This document shows, one piece after another, positions 19,239 through 28,713 of a stretch of DNA of 64,000 nucleotides. Under the pieces are notes generated by a model that saw only the letters and a program-made list of their open reading frames with translations, did not search any database and was not told where the DNA came from. A program made the position numbers and the translations under genes. The stretch spans positions 62,001 to 126,000 of the forward strand of contig CANRNJ010000006.1 in NCBI GenBank assembly GCA_947631955.1. The letters run 5' to 3'. This DNA comes from an uncultured Lachnospiraceae bacterium. Lineage in GTDB: Bacteria > Bacillota > Clostridia > Lachnospirales > Lachnospiraceae. Position 1 is the stretch's first letter; the number at the start of each line of letters is the position of its first letter.

Positions 19239-20912
19239 TCATTTCTTTCTGGGGATCTCCAGAATGGCGCCCCTGTTGCCGCTGGTCACCATCTCGCGGT
19301 ATCTTGCAAGATATCCGCCCGTCACTTCCGGTTCTCTTGGCTGCCATTTTTCTTTTCTGGCCGCCAGTTCTTCCTCGGATACTTTCAGATCCAGTTTCAG
19401 GTTCGGTATATCGATGCTGATGATATCTCCCTCTTCCACAAGGGCGATCGGTCCGCCCACCGCCGCCTCCGGCGATACATGTCCGATCGATGCGCCGCGC
19501 GACGCGCCGGAGAATCTGCCGTCCGTGATAAGGGCCACCGAAGATCCCAGTCCCATACCTGCAATGGCCGAAGTGGGATTTAACATCTCGCGCATACCGG
19601 GACCGCCTTTGGGCCCTTCATAGCGGATGACCACCACATCCCCCTCTTTGATCCTGCCGCCTTTGATAGCCGCTATGGCGTCTTCCTCGCACTCGAATAC
19701 TCTGGCGGGGCCTTCATGCACCATCATCTCTTCCACCACCGCGGAACGCTTGACAACGCTTCCGTCCGGCGCAAGGTTTCCTTTCAGCACGGCGAGGCCG
19801 CCGGTCCTGCTGTACGGATCGTCCACTGTCCGGATAACTTCCGGATTTCTGTTGACTGCATCCGCGATATTCTCGCCCACCGTCCTGCCGGTCACGGTCA
19901 TGCAGTCCGTGCGGATCAGCCCGATATCCGCCAATTCTTTCATAACGGCATAAACGCCGCCCGCCTCGTTCAGATCTTCCATATAAGTCGGACCCGCCGG
20001 AGCCAGATGGCAGAGGTTCGGCGTTCTCTCACTGATCTCATTCGCATAGGATATGTCAAAATCAAAACCGACCTCATGCGCGATCGCAGGCAGATGAAGC
20101 ATGGAATTGGTCGAACATCCCAGCGCCATATCCACCGTCAGCGCGTTGATGATGGCGTCCTGTGTCATGATGTCCCTAGGCTTGATATCGCGCCGTAAAA
20201 GTTCCATCACCGCCATACCGGCATGTTTAGCCAGTTTGATCCTCTCGGAATAGACCGCCGGGATCGTTCCGTTGCCGCGAAGCCCCATTCCGAGCACCTC
20301 TGTCAGGCAGTTCATGGAATTGGCCGTGTACATACCGGAACAGGAACCGCAGGTGGGACAGGTCTTTTCCTCGAACTCCCGCAGTTCGTCGTCGTTTATC
20401 CGCCCGGCCGCATGGGAGCCCACCGCCTCGAACATGGAAGACAGGCTCGTCTTTTTCCCGTGCACATGCCCCGCCAGCATGGAGCCGCCGGACACAAACA
20501 CCGTAGGCACATTGATACGCGCCGCCGCCATGAGAAGGCCCGGCACGTTCTTGTCGCAGTTCGGCACCATCACCAGTGCGTCGAACTGATGGGCAAGAGC
20601 CATGCACTCCGTGGAATCCGCTATCAGATCTCTCGTGACCAGCGAATATTTCATACCGATGTGTCCCATCGCAATGCCATCGCAGACCGCGATCGCCGGA
20701 AATACCACCGGGACTCCACCCGCCTCGGCGACGCCCAGTTTCACGGCATCGACGATCTTATCCAGATTCATGTGCCCCGGAACGATCTCATTGTATGAAC
20801 TGACGATGCCGACCATGGGCTTTCCCATCTCTTCCTGCGTAAATCCCAGTGCATTGAACAAACTTCTGTGCGGCGCCTGCTGGATGCCCGCTTTTACGTT
20901 ATCACTTTTCAT
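19239..20912 (-). CDS. ilvD: Dihydroxy-acid dehydratase
   Basis: 557 aa Fe-S enzyme that dehydrates dihydroxy acids to the 2-keto acids of valine and isoleucine. Cluster cysteines appear in PNCDKNVPG and [19 protein letters not shown], and the C-terminal motif is [16 protein letters not shown]. It sits 16 bp downstream of leuB and 37 bp upstream of ilvB. Confidence 0.96.
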   Translation of the reverse strand: MKSDNVKAGIQQAPHRSLFNALGFTQEEMGKPMVGIVSSYNEIVPGHMNLDKIVDAVKLGVAEAGGVPVVFPAIAVCDGIAMGHIGMKYSLVTRDLIADSTECMALAHQFDALVMVPNCDKNVPGLLMAAARINVPTVFVSGGSMLAGHVHGKKTSLSSMFEAVGSHAAGRINDDELREFEEKTCPTCGSCSGMYTANSMNCLTEVLGMGLRGNGTIPAVYSERIKLAKHAGMAVMELLRRDIKPRDIMTQDAIINALTVDMALGCSTNSMLHLPAIAHEVGFDFDISYANEISERTPNLCHLAPAGPTYMEDLNEAGGVYAVMKELADIGLIRTDCMTVTGRTVGENIADAVNRNPEVIRTVDDPYSRTGGLAVLKGNLAPDGSVVKRSAVVEEMMVHEGPARVFECEEDAIAAIKGGRIKEGDVVVIRYEGPKGGPGMREMLNPTSAIAGMGLGSSVALITDGRFSGASRGASIGHVSPEAAVGGPIALVEEGDIISIDIPNLKLDLKVSEEELAARKEKWQPREPEVTGGYLARYREMVTSGNRGAILEIPRKK

Positions 20913-20928
20913 ACCTGATCTCCTTATC

Positions 20929-22020
20929 TTACTGCTGTTTTATACGTTCCGCCAGCAGATCTCCCATCTGCCTGCAGCCTGTGCGCGTGCATCCCTCCGA
21001 CATGATATCGCCGGTACGGTAGCCGTCTTTGAGCACCTGTCTGACCGCCTCTTCGACCGCGTCCGCTTCCCGGTCCAGATCAAAACTGTAGCGCAGCATC
21101 ATCGCCGCCGACAGGACCGTAGCGATCGGATTGGCAATATCTCTGCCCGCGATATCCGGCGCGGAGCCGTGGCTCGGTTCGTACAGGCCGAATTTCGTAT
21201 CGTTTAAGGAAGCGGATGCAAGCATACCGATGGAACCGGTCACCATACTCGCTTCGTCGGACAGAATATCCCCGAACATGTTCTCCGTCAGGATCACATC
21301 GAACTGCGCCGGATCTTTTACAAGCTGCATGGCGCAATTGTCCACCAGCATATGCTCCAGAGCCACTTCGGGATAGTCTTTGGCGACCTGCTCCACCACG
21401 CTTCTCCACAGCCTTGACGAATCCAGTACGTTCGCTTTATCTACACTGGTCACTTTCTTGCGCCTTTTCATCGCTATGTCAAAACCTTTGACGGCGATCC
21501 TCCGGATCTCATTCTCGTCGTATACAAGCGTATCGACCGCCTTGCGGACGCCGTTCTCCTCGACGGTCTTCCGCTCGCCGAAATACAGGCCGCCGGTCAG
21601 TTCCCGCATGATCAGCATGTCAAACCCCGCCGCCGAGATCTCCTCTTTGAGCGGACACGCCCCGCGCAGTTCGCTGTACAGCACCGCCGGTCTTAAATTG
21701 GCAAAAAGGTTCAGCGCCTTTCTGATCGCGAGCAGCCCCGCTTCCGGCCTTAAATTGGGCGGAAGTTTATACCATGGGGAGGTCGTGGTATCCCCGCCGA
21801 TCGAACCCATCAGGACCGCATCGGCCGCTCTGGCCGTTTCGATCGCTTCATCCGTCAAGGGGACCCCGTACGCGTCAATGGACGCCCCTCCCATCAAAAT
21901 ATCCGTGTACTGTATGGTATGTCCATACTTATCGGCCACGGTATCGAGAACTTTCTTGGCTTCCGCTATGATCTCCGGACCGATCCCATCTCCCGGAATA
22001 CATGTTATCTTTAAATTCAT
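20929..22020 (-). CDS. leuB: 3-isopropylmalate dehydrogenase
   Basis: 363 aa from the ATG at 22020 ([17 protein letters not shown]). An ATG 42 bp further upstream adds 14 residues unlike the family, and GAGGA lies just before the chosen start. It oxidises and decarboxylates 3-isopropylmalate in leucine synthesis. Typical motifs are GAVGGP-like [17 protein letters not shown], the catalytic Tyr/Lys regions and [20 protein letters not shown] near the NAD site. leuA, leuC and leuD are absent from the window. Confidence 0.95.
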   Translation of the reverse strand: MNLKITCIPGDGIGPEIIAEAKKVLDTVADKYGHTIQYTDILMGGASIDAYGVPLTDEAIETARAADAVLMGSIGGDTTTSPWYKLPPNLRPEAGLLAIRKALNLFANLRPAVLYSELRGACPLKEEISAAGFDMLIMRELTGGLYFGERKTVEENGVRKAVDTLVYDENEIRRIAVKGFDIAMKRRKKVTSVDKANVLDSSRLWRSVVEQVAKDYPEVALEHMLVDNCAMQLVKDPAQFDVILTENMFGDILSDEASMVTGSIGMLASASLNDTKFGLYEPSHGSAPDIAGRDIANPIATVLSAAMMLRYSFDLDREADAVEEAVRQVLKDGYRTGDIMSEGCTRTGCRQMGDLLAERIKQQ

Positions 22021-22068
22021 GTGACAATCCTCATTTCTATGTAATCTGTCGCAAAATGACACTTCTAT

Positions 22069-22097
22069 ATCATAGTCTATTCTTTGTTAAAATTCAA
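22069..22097 (-). promoter_or_regulatory. leuB-ilvD-ilvB promoter
   Basis: The minus strand carries TTGAAT (22092-22097), a 17-bp spacer and TATGAT (22069-22074), about 48 bp before the leuB start. The leader is too short for a T-box or an attenuator, so control would be by a DNA-binding regulator. Confidence 0.75.
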
Positions 22098-22163
22098 GTC
22101 ATGATAACCGATTCCCATTGTCCGGCGGCCGATCCAGCCCCATAAGATGCGCGCGGACGCCAA

Positions 22164-22196
22164 AAAAGGCAGACCGCTTTTGATCTGCCTTTTCAT
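22164..22196 (-). terminator. Terminator of the DUF4854-like gene
   Basis: A perfect 10-bp stem (AAAAGGCAGA at 22164-22173 with TCTGCCTTTT at 22184-22193) reads on the minus strand as a GC stem followed by six T. It lies 45 bp beyond the stop at 22238. Confidence 0.85.
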
Positions 22197-22237
22197 ACCA
22201 TGTGTTATTGATTGGTAAATCTTTCATGCCGGAACGA

Positions 22238-22642
22238 TTATTCCGCTGTGAAAGTGGACTCGGCAAGCACATTGCCGTCGGGATCCGTATAACGTACCGT
22301 TGCGCTGCATGCGCCTTCTTTGCCGACAGCCTCGTCAAACGTTGCGACCTGCTCTTTGAACGTATCGGCCTGTGCATCCAAAGCGCCCTGAAGCGCCTCG
22401 CCGATCCCGTCAACGATCAGTGCGCTGTCCGTGATCTGCAATACCATCGTGAAGTCGTTGCCTTTTACCTCGTAGCTGAGCGACATGCCCTGATCTTCAA
22501 GGCCTGCGTATGCACTCTCAAACTGCTCCTGCATCTCGGAATCGTTAAAAAGACTCTCCAAAGTCTTCTGACCGCATGCCGTTACCGCCATCGTCAGTGT
22601 CATGATCACGGCAAGCACCGCTGTCTTTACTGTTCCCTTCAT
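22238..22642 (-). CDS. DUF4854-like lipoprotein
   Basis: 134 aa from the ATG at 22642, which follows an ideal GGAGGAGG. An upstream ATG would place that ribosome site inside the gene. The signal peptide has a lipobox-like MAVTAC, so the mature protein would be tethered by Cys. The remainder is acidic and mixed alpha/beta (FTMVLQITDSALIVDG) with a final ATVRYTDPDGNVLAES strand. The pattern resembles the uncharacterised DUF4854 family of Clostridia. The promoter has a run of nine G between -35 and -10. Confidence 0.75.
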   Translation of the reverse strand: MKGTVKTAVLAVIMTLTMAVTACGQKTLESLFNDSEMQEQFESAYAGLEDQGMSLSYEVKGNDFTMVLQITDSALIVDGIGEALQGALDAQADTFKEQVATFDEAVGKEGACSATVRYTDPDGNVLAESTFTAE

Positions 22643-22731
22643 ATCTTTTTTCCTCCTCCTGCTCATAAGAACATTCTGTCCAGAATATTCTGTCGTAATA
22701 AGATGTCTGATATGATATCACACAAGAAGAG

Positions 22732-22762
22732 ATTATATACTCCTTACCCCCCCCCATGTCAA
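22732..22762 (-). promoter_or_regulatory. Promoter with G9 homopolymer spacer
   Basis: On the minus strand TTGACA (22757-22762) is followed by T, nine G (22747-22755), TAAGGAG and TATATAAT. The spacer is 17 bp to TATATA or 19 bp to TATAAT. A change in G-run length would alter promoter spacing. Confidence 0.65.
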
Positions 22763-22839
22763 TACGTTACACAAAAAAATTGTATTTTTTTGTATCCGAC
22801 AACTTTTGAACAGGATCGGCGCGCGATATCCGGATACGG

Positions 22840-23160
22840 TCAATCAGCGTCCGCCTTCTCGACCTGTGCGACCGCCGACTTCTGCATCGGGATACGGCAG
22901 TTCTTGTTGCTGCCGAACTCTACGATGATCGTGTCGTCCGTGATATCGATCACGATGCCGTAAAAACCGCTTGTCGTAAGGACGCAGTCGCCGACGCTCA
23001 AATCCGCGAGCATGGCAGACACTCTCTTCTGCTCCTTCTTCTGCGGACGGATCAGGATAAAATAGAAAAATGCCACGATGATCACAAGATAGATGATCAT
23101 GATTATGCCGCCGCCTCCTGCGGGGACCGCTGCTTCATCAGCCGTCAATAAAATACCCAT
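22840..23160 (-). CDS. yajC: Preprotein translocase subunit YajC
   Basis: 106 aa from the ATG at 23160; GGAGG lies 8 bp upstream. One membrane helix is visible (IIMIIYLVIIVAFFYFILI, about residues 21-39), followed by RPQKKEQKRVSAMLADLSVGDCVLTTSGFYGIV, the YajC core. It is an accessory partner of SecDF-SecYEG. It lies 137 bp downstream of tgt, the usual neighbour. Confidence 0.95.
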   Translation of the reverse strand: MGILLTADEAAVPAGGGGIIMIIYLVIIVAFFYFILIRPQKKEQKRVSAMLADLSVGDCVLTTSGFYGIVIDITDDTIIVEFGSNKNCRIPMQKSAVAQVEKADAD

Positions 23161-23296
23161 ATGATTTTCCTCCATATCTTCTTACCCATGCATCAAAGCA
23201 CTGGCGCAGCCGCGCCGGATGCCCATACAGTCTACTGCATATCATACACAAAACAAGGCCGGAAAACAAGCTTTTTCTTGCATAATTTATGGTTTT

Positions 23297-24451
23297 TTAC
23301 GAATCGCCCGTTTCCGCTGCGCCACCCTGCATCCCTTCCAGTTTTTTCTTCTTGTAGGCGGCGAATCCGCCGTTTTCCAGAGCTGTCCGGATCTCCTCCA
23401 TCATCGTATTATAGAAATACAGATTGTGCAGCACGCACAGCCTCATCCCCAGCATCTCTCTGGCTTTCAGAAGATGCCGGATATAGGCCCTCGAATAACG
23501 CCTGCAGGCAGGACAGCCGCAGCCTTCCTCGATCGGTCTGTCGTCCAGTTCGTATTTGGCGTTGAATAGATTGATCTTTCCGTGATTGGTGTACAGATGG
23601 CCGTGCCTTCCGTTCCGCGTAGGATATACGCAGTCAAAGAAATCCACGCCGCGCTCCACGGCTTCCAGTATATTGGCGGGCGTCCCTACCCCCATCAGGT
23701 AAGTCGGCTTGTCTTTCGGCAGGTACGGAACCGTTTCTTCGATCACATGATACATCTGCTCATGTGATTCCCCGACAGCCAGTCCGCCGATCGCATAACC
23801 GTCACATTCCAGTTCCGATATCCTTTTGGCATGATCGATCCGGATATCATCGTAGACGGCGCCCTGATTGATGCCGAACAGAAGCTGATCCTTATTGAGG
23901 GTATCCTCCTGCGCATTTAACCGGGCCATCTCTTTCTTACAGCGTTCCAGCCACCGGTATGTCCGCGCCACGGACGCTTCCACATAATGTCTGTCCGCAG
24001 TACTCGACGGGCACTCGTCAAATGCCATGGCGATGGTGGATGCAAGATTCGACTGGATCTGCATACTCTCTTCCGGCCCCATAAAGATCCTGCGGCCGTC
24101 TACATGCGAATTGAAATAGACCCCTTCCTCCTTGATCCTGCGCAGACCTGCCAGAGAAAAGACCTGAAATCCGCCGGAATCCGTCAGGATCGGTCTGTTC
24201 CACGACATGAACTTATGCAGTCCGCCCAGCTGCCGGATCACCTGGTCGCCGGGACGCACATGCAGATGATAGGTGTTGGACAGCTGCACCTGCGTTTTGA
24301 TGTGCTCCAGATCTTCCGTGGATACGGCGCCTTTGATGGCCGCAGCCGTTCCCACATTCATAAATACAGGCGTCCGAATCGTCCCATGGACGGTTTCCAA
24401 CAGCGCCAGTTTTGCTCTGCCTTCCGTTTTGATTATTTTATACATACTCAT
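23297..24451 (-). CDS. tgt: tRNA-guanine transglycosylase (queuine tRNA-ribosyltransferase)
   Basis: 384 aa. It exchanges G34 of tRNAs with GUN anticodons for preQ1 in bacteria. DSGGFQVFSL contains the active-site Asp, and the nucleophile Asp is in GVDFFDCVYPTRNGRHGHLYT. The zinc site is CGCPACRRYSRAYIRHLLKAREMLGMRLCVLHNLYFY. Length matches bacterial Tgt. Confidence 0.97.
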   Translation of the reverse strand: MSMYKIIKTEGRAKLALLETVHGTIRTPVFMNVGTAAAIKGAVSTEDLEHIKTQVQLSNTYHLHVRPGDQVIRQLGGLHKFMSWNRPILTDSGGFQVFSLAGLRRIKEEGVYFNSHVDGRRIFMGPEESMQIQSNLASTIAMAFDECPSSTADRHYVEASVARTYRWLERCKKEMARLNAQEDTLNKDQLLFGINQGAVYDDIRIDHAKRISELECDGYAIGGLAVGESHEQMYHVIEETVPYLPKDKPTYLMGVGTPANILEAVERGVDFFDCVYPTRNGRHGHLYTNHGKINLFNAKYELDDRPIEEGCGCPACRRYSRAYIRHLLKAREMLGMRLCVLHNLYFYNTMMEEIRTALENGGFAAYKKKKLEGMQGGAAETGDS

Positions 24452-24466
24452 ATCTCTGCCTGTCCG

Positions 24467-25519
24467 TCACAGATATTTATCCCAGAATTCTTCCAGACAG
24501 ATCCCTTCATCCCGCATAATGACGGCGGCTTCCCTGCCGACATACCGAAAATGCCATGGCTCGTACTCGATACTGGTGATATACTCCTTGCCGGCCGGAT
24601 AGCGCAGCGTAAACCCGTACTCGCAGCTGTGCTCCGCAAGCCATTTGCCCGTGTCCGTTTCCGCAAATCCCTCGTCCAGATTGGAATAGGTGTCCGACGT
24701 GATATCGAGGGCAAGCCCGACCTGATGTTCACTGGCTCCCGGAACGGTGATGACCTGCGAAGTAAGCTTATAGGCGTCCAGATAAGAGTAGCCCTGTCCC
24801 ATATATCTGCGGATCCTCTTGTTAAAATTCGTTTCCTGCCTGTTATCGCTTCTGTACGGCGAACGAATCATAAGGTTGATGCCGTCTTTCTTGGCCGCCT
24901 GCATCATGGCAAGCAGATCCCCGACGATCCTCTCGTCGCAGAGCATACCGTCCTTGATGGTGCCGAGATCAAAACTATAATCGTCCGGGATCGGATGCTG
25001 TTTGTTGATAAGAACCAATCTCCAATCATCCGGATCAAAAACGTAATCCTCCGACACCTGCTGCGAAAGTTCCTCCTGCTGATCGCCCTCAACCGTATAA
25101 TCCGCATCATCGCCCAAGATATCATCCAGAGTATAGGCGTCGCTCTCATAATCTTCCTCAATATCATAAGAAAGATCTTCATCCATATCCTCTATGTACG
25201 GGGAACCTCCCTCTTCCGCCAGCGTAATGTCGGAGTCGCCTATGACAGCGCTGTATGTTTCCTGCGCCTTGACGAACCCCGTCTTCTCGGCCAGTACCGC
25301 AAACGAGAAGCTGCAGCTGGTCATAAAAAAAATCACGACAAATACGACACTGGCAAACCTCTTGGTGTTCGATGCGAAATATCTTCCGATATGATATGTA
25401 CCAAGAACGATCGACAGCGCTGCCAGACAAGGATATTTCAGCAATTTATTCTTTTTTGCGATCCGTGTAAAAAAAGAGATCGTTTTTTCCCGAAACGTCT
25501 TTTTCATTGGAAACTCCAA
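24467..25519 (-). CDS. D-alanyl-D-alanine carboxypeptidase, VanY/M15B family
   Basis: 350 aa. A basic cytoplasmic head precedes a membrane anchor (about residues 50-75, VVFVVIFFMTSCSFSFAVLA). A linker with many Asp and Glu follows, then the M15B peptidase domain with zinc ligands in SEHQVGLALDIT and EPWHFRYVG. It trims the terminal D-Ala of peptidoglycan stem peptides outside the cell. It lies directly upstream of tgt on the same strand with 15 bp between them. Starts after a weak GGAAA site; two neighbouring ATGs are possible. Confidence 0.9.
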   Translation of the reverse strand: MEFPMKKTFREKTISFFTRIAKKNKLLKYPCLAALSIVLGTYHIGRYFASNTKRFASVVFVVIFFMTSCSFSFAVLAEKTGFVKAQETYSAVIGDSDITLAEEGGSPYIEDMDEDLSYDIEEDYESDAYTLDDILGDDADYTVEGDQQEELSQQVSEDYVFDPDDWRLVLINKQHPIPDDYSFDLGTIKDGMLCDERIVGDLLAMMQAAKKDGINLMIRSPYRSDNRQETNFNKRIRRYMGQGYSYLDAYKLTSQVITVPGASEHQVGLALDITSDTYSNLDEGFAETDTGKWLAEHSCEYGFTLRYPAGKEYITSIEYEPWHFRYVGREAAVIMRDEGICLEEFWDKYL

Positions 25520-25802
25520 ATAACCTTAGATCCGTAAACCGTCCAGATATCCTTTTCTTTATATCATAACACATAAAATTTATTTGTACACCTTTTTTAA
25601 TGCAAAAAGACTTTTTCTCTTAAAATATTTATTTCTGTCCATCCGTATGTTATACTGCCTATATGGCTGACGTCATCCTCCCTGTTTCGGCGGGCATTTT
25701 TAATATCTAGTGTTATTTATTGTTTGCAGGATTTCCTGCATTTGGTTTTCCAAAAGCTGCATGTGCCGGAAGCAGGAAAAAACCACACGAAAGGGCTTAT
25801 TT
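25520..25802. other. Divergent promoter region between the M15B gene and aroC
   Basis: This 283-bp AT-rich gap has no supported gene. On the + strand TTATACT near 25650 is a plausible -10 element for aroC. The aroC leader contains an inverted repeat, TTTCCTGC near 25732 with GCAGGAAA near 25776. On the minus strand TATGAT near 25561-25566 could serve the carboxypeptidase gene. No T-box or known riboswitch motif is seen. Confidence 0.4.
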
Positions 25803-26903
25803 ATGGCAGGTTCAACGTACGGAAACATCTTTCAGATCACAACATGGGGCGAGTCCCACGGCGCCGCGCTCGGCGTTGTCGTGGACGGCTGTCCCGCCGG
25901 TCTTGCACTCAGCGAAGAAGACATACAGCGCTTTCTCGACCGCCGCAAGCCCGGTCAGACCCGTATCTCCACTCCGCGAAAGGAATCGGACGAAGTTGAG
26001 ATCCTGTCGGGCGTCTTCGACGGACGCACCACAGGGACCCCCATCTCCATGATGGTGCGCAACACATCCCAACATTCCTCGGACTACAGCGAGATCGCCG
26101 GTTATTACCGTCCCGGACACGCGGACTATACCTTTGACGCCAAATACGGTTTCCGCGATTACCGCGGCGGCGGACGCTCCTCCGGGCGCGAAACGGTCGG
26201 CCGGACAGCCGGCGGTGCAGTCGCCGCCAAGCTGCTTGGCGAATTCGGCATCAGCCTGACCGCATACACGAAATCTATCGGCCCGGTTCAGATCGACATG
26301 GACCGCTTCGACCGGGAAGCCATTCTGACGACTCCCACCTGTATGCCGGACAGGGACGCTTCCGCGCTAGCAGAATCTTATCTCTCCGACTGCATGAAAG
26401 CCTGTGATTCGGCAGGCGGAGTGATCGAATGTGTCATTCAGGGCGTCCCCGCCGGTCTTGGCGATCCGGTCTTTGAGAAACTGGACGCCAATCTTGCCAA
26501 GGCAGTCATGTCCATAGGCGCCGTGAAGGCGGTGGAGATCGGAGACGGGATCGAGGTTTCTAAGCGCCGCGGCCTGGACAATAACGACAGTTTCCGTGCC
26601 AAGGACGGCAGGATCTCCAAATCCACCAATCACTCCGGCGGTATTCTGGGCGGCATCAGCGACGGGTCCGATATCGTGCTCCGCGCTCATATCAAGCCGA
26701 CGCCTTCCATTTTTGCGCCGCAGAAGACGGTAAATAAACAGGGGGACAACATAGAGGTGTCCATCAAAGGCCGCCATGACCCCGTGATCGTACCGCGCGC
26801 CGTGGTCGTCGTGGAATCCATGGCCGCCGTCACTGTGGCGGATGCGCTTCTGTTAAACGCAGCAGCCAGACTCGATACCTTAAAAAAGATATATGGCAGA
26901 TGA
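25803..26903 (+). CDS. aroC: Chorismate synthase
   Basis: 366 aa from the ATG at 25803 (MAGSTYGNIFQITTWGESHG, the classic AroC N-terminus). The upstream in-frame extension is unlike the family. It converts EPSP to chorismate with reduced FMN. Signature motifs are RPGHADYTFDAKYGFRDYRGGGRSSGRETVGR and the C-terminal GRHDPVIVPRAVVVVESM. It is the only aromatic gene in the window and is convergent with the GH25 gene. Confidence 0.97.
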   Translation: MAGSTYGNIFQITTWGESHGAALGVVVDGCPAGLALSEEDIQRFLDRRKPGQTRISTPRKESDEVEILSGVFDGRTTGTPISMMVRNTSQHSSDYSEIAGYYRPGHADYTFDAKYGFRDYRGGGRSSGRETVGRTAGGAVAAKLLGEFGISLTAYTKSIGPVQIDMDRFDREAILTTPTCMPDRDASALAESYLSDCMKACDSAGGVIECVIQGVPAGLGDPVFEKLDANLAKAVMSIGAVKAVEIGDGIEVSKRRGLDNNDSFRAKDGRISKSTNHSGGILGGISDGSDIVLRAHIKPTPSIFAPQKTVNKQGDNIEVSIKGRHDPVIVPRAVVVVESMAAVTVADALLLNAAARLDTLKKIYGR

Positions 26904-26947
26904 CCCTGCCATATATCTTCTCTTGCTCAAACAAACGTATGCGCCTG

Positions 26948-28678
26948 TCAGTTGGTAAGATAACTGCTGACGCAGTACAGCGTCTGTCCGTTATAATCCA
27001 CTCTCGACCATCCATAATCTTTGTTGATCCCCGTTCTGGTCACATATTCTCCGTTGTGAAGGACCGCCGCTACTGCTGAGTCCGGATTGGTCACGCTCGG
27101 CAGCGTGCGCAGATTGACCTCGATCTTGGCCGTTACCTGATCGCTGCATTCGGTGAATTTCGTCTTCAGCCCGTCACCGCTCTGCGCCTCTTCCGGCTGC
27201 GGCGCCTGATATTCCAGATCGGTCGTCAGGTAACTGGACACCGCGTAGACCGTTTTCCCGTCGTAGTTAAGACGCGACCACCCGCTGTCGCTGACTCCCG
27301 TCCTCTGTGCCGTTTCCCCGTTTTGAAGCGTATAAAGCACGGTACTGTCGCCGCCTTGGCTCGGAATATTGCGCAGATTCGTGGAGTCTTTCGCGGTGAC
27401 TGTTTCATTTACCTCCGTAAAATTCATCAACGCTTCCGGATCGGACTGCGCTTCTTCGGGCGTTTCGGGATTGACCGCATCCGCCGTCCCCTCATAGCCG
27501 AAATACGCCACGTTGACGTCTACCGGCGTCCCGATCCCCGCTACCGTTCCGCGGTTGGTGTACTGCCACATGGCATGGGCACCGCCGTAAGACGACTTGG
27601 GCGTGTCGGGATAGGGCTGCGACGGATACTGCGATACCCATATCTTATATGTGTTCTCGATCCTTGAAGTATCCCATTTCGCGTTTCCCGACAATTCTGC
27701 CATGGATGCGTAAAACATAGGAGTATAACCCCTGTTATATATTTCCTGTAAAAAGGCCGCCGCGATATCCGTGCGCTCCGCATTCGTCAGATCGTACTGC
27801 GCGCTGCCCGGTTTGTCGAACCCCTCACAGTCATACGCCACCGGATAGGTGATCTGATACTGCGAGATATAATCTGCCACCCAGTCGGCCTCTTCCTTGG
27901 CCTCCTGTGCGTCAAGAGCGGTGGAGAAAAAATACACCCCCAGCTTGATGCCGTTCTTCTGGGCTTCCTGCATATTGTATCGGGCATTGGTATCCGCGCA
28001 GATCTCGCGGGATCCATCCGTCCGGTATCCAACCCGCACCATCGCGAAATCAATGCCGGAAGACGCGACCTGCGCCCAGTCTATCGTTCCCTGATACTTT
28101 GCCACATCGATGCCCACCGTGACCTGCTCCGTTTCCGCGACACGGTCGGAAGACAACAGCTGCGCTATATCCACTTCCGTTCCCTGCTCGCTGCTCATGG
28201 ATTCCGCCTGCGGATCCTGCGCGGCGTCGTTTTCCGCCGTGGTTTCCTGCGCTGTATCCTCGCCCGCCCCGCCTGCGGCATCCTCTTCTATTCCGGTTTT
28301 GTCCGGCGTTTCCGCGCTTTCGTCTAACTCCGGCGAATCAATAACGCTTGATATTTTTTCATCTTCCTGCGGATCTGCAAGCGGGTCTATGGCCTGATCC
28401 GGCATCGGCTCAGCCTCCACGACCTCTGATCCTGCAGCCGTGTCCGCCGCTTCGCGTGCGCTCTTTCCTGTGGTCATAACGATCACAATGACAACGATGA
28501 TCGCTGCCACGGCTGCCGCCGCGGCCAGAAGGATCATTTTGGAGGCAAAAGATCCCCGGTTTATCTCATCGTCAAAATCCCGGATGTCATCATCGAGTTC
28601 TGGCATGTCGTCGTCGAGATCCTCCGCATCCTCGTCAAGATCCCACATGTCGTCATCCAAGTCACTCAATTTTTTCAT
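26948..28678 (-). CDS. Membrane-anchored GH25 lysozyme with two SH3b domains
   Basis: 576 aa. Residues 1-45 are cytoplasmic and strikingly acidic with DLDDD-type repeats. A membrane helix follows (about 51-72), then an acidic Ala/Glu linker to about 185. The GH25 muramidase domain (about 190-400) starts VTVGIDVAKYQGTIDWAQV and contains the DxE catalytic pair in VAYDCEGF. Two bacterial SH3 repeats follow (about 420-490 and 505-576, both with NLR, RTGxxxxxGWSRxxYxGxTxYxVSSYLT). It probably remodels or binds the host's own wall. It follows the aldolase gene by 35 bp, perhaps in the same transcript. Confidence 0.92.
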   Translation of the reverse strand: MKKLSDLDDDMWDLDEDAEDLDDDMPELDDDIRDFDDEINRGSFASKMILLAAAAAVAAIIVVIVIVMTTGKSAREAADTAAGSEVVEAEPMPDQAIDPLADPQEDEKISSVIDSPELDESAETPDKTGIEEDAAGGAGEDTAQETTAENDAAQDPQAESMSSEQGTEVDIAQLLSSDRVAETEQVTVGIDVAKYQGTIDWAQVASSGIDFAMVRVGYRTDGSREICADTNARYNMQEAQKNGIKLGVYFFSTALDAQEAKEEADWVADYISQYQITYPVAYDCEGFDKPGSAQYDLTNAERTDIAAAFLQEIYNRGYTPMFYASMAELSGNAKWDTSRIENTYKIWVSQYPSQPYPDTPKSSYGGAHAMWQYTNRGTVAGIGTPVDVNVAYFGYEGTADAVNPETPEEAQSDPEALMNFTEVNETVTAKDSTNLRNIPSQGGDSTVLYTLQNGETAQRTGVSDSGWSRLNYDGKTVYAVSSYLTTDLEYQAPQPEEAQSGDGLKTKFTECSDQVTAKIEVNLRTLPSVTNPDSAVAAVLHNGEYVTRTGINKDYGWSRVDYNGQTLYCVSSYLTN

Positions 28679-28713
28679 GTTCTTCTCCTTTTGGCGCGTT
28701 TGCGCCGGTACCT

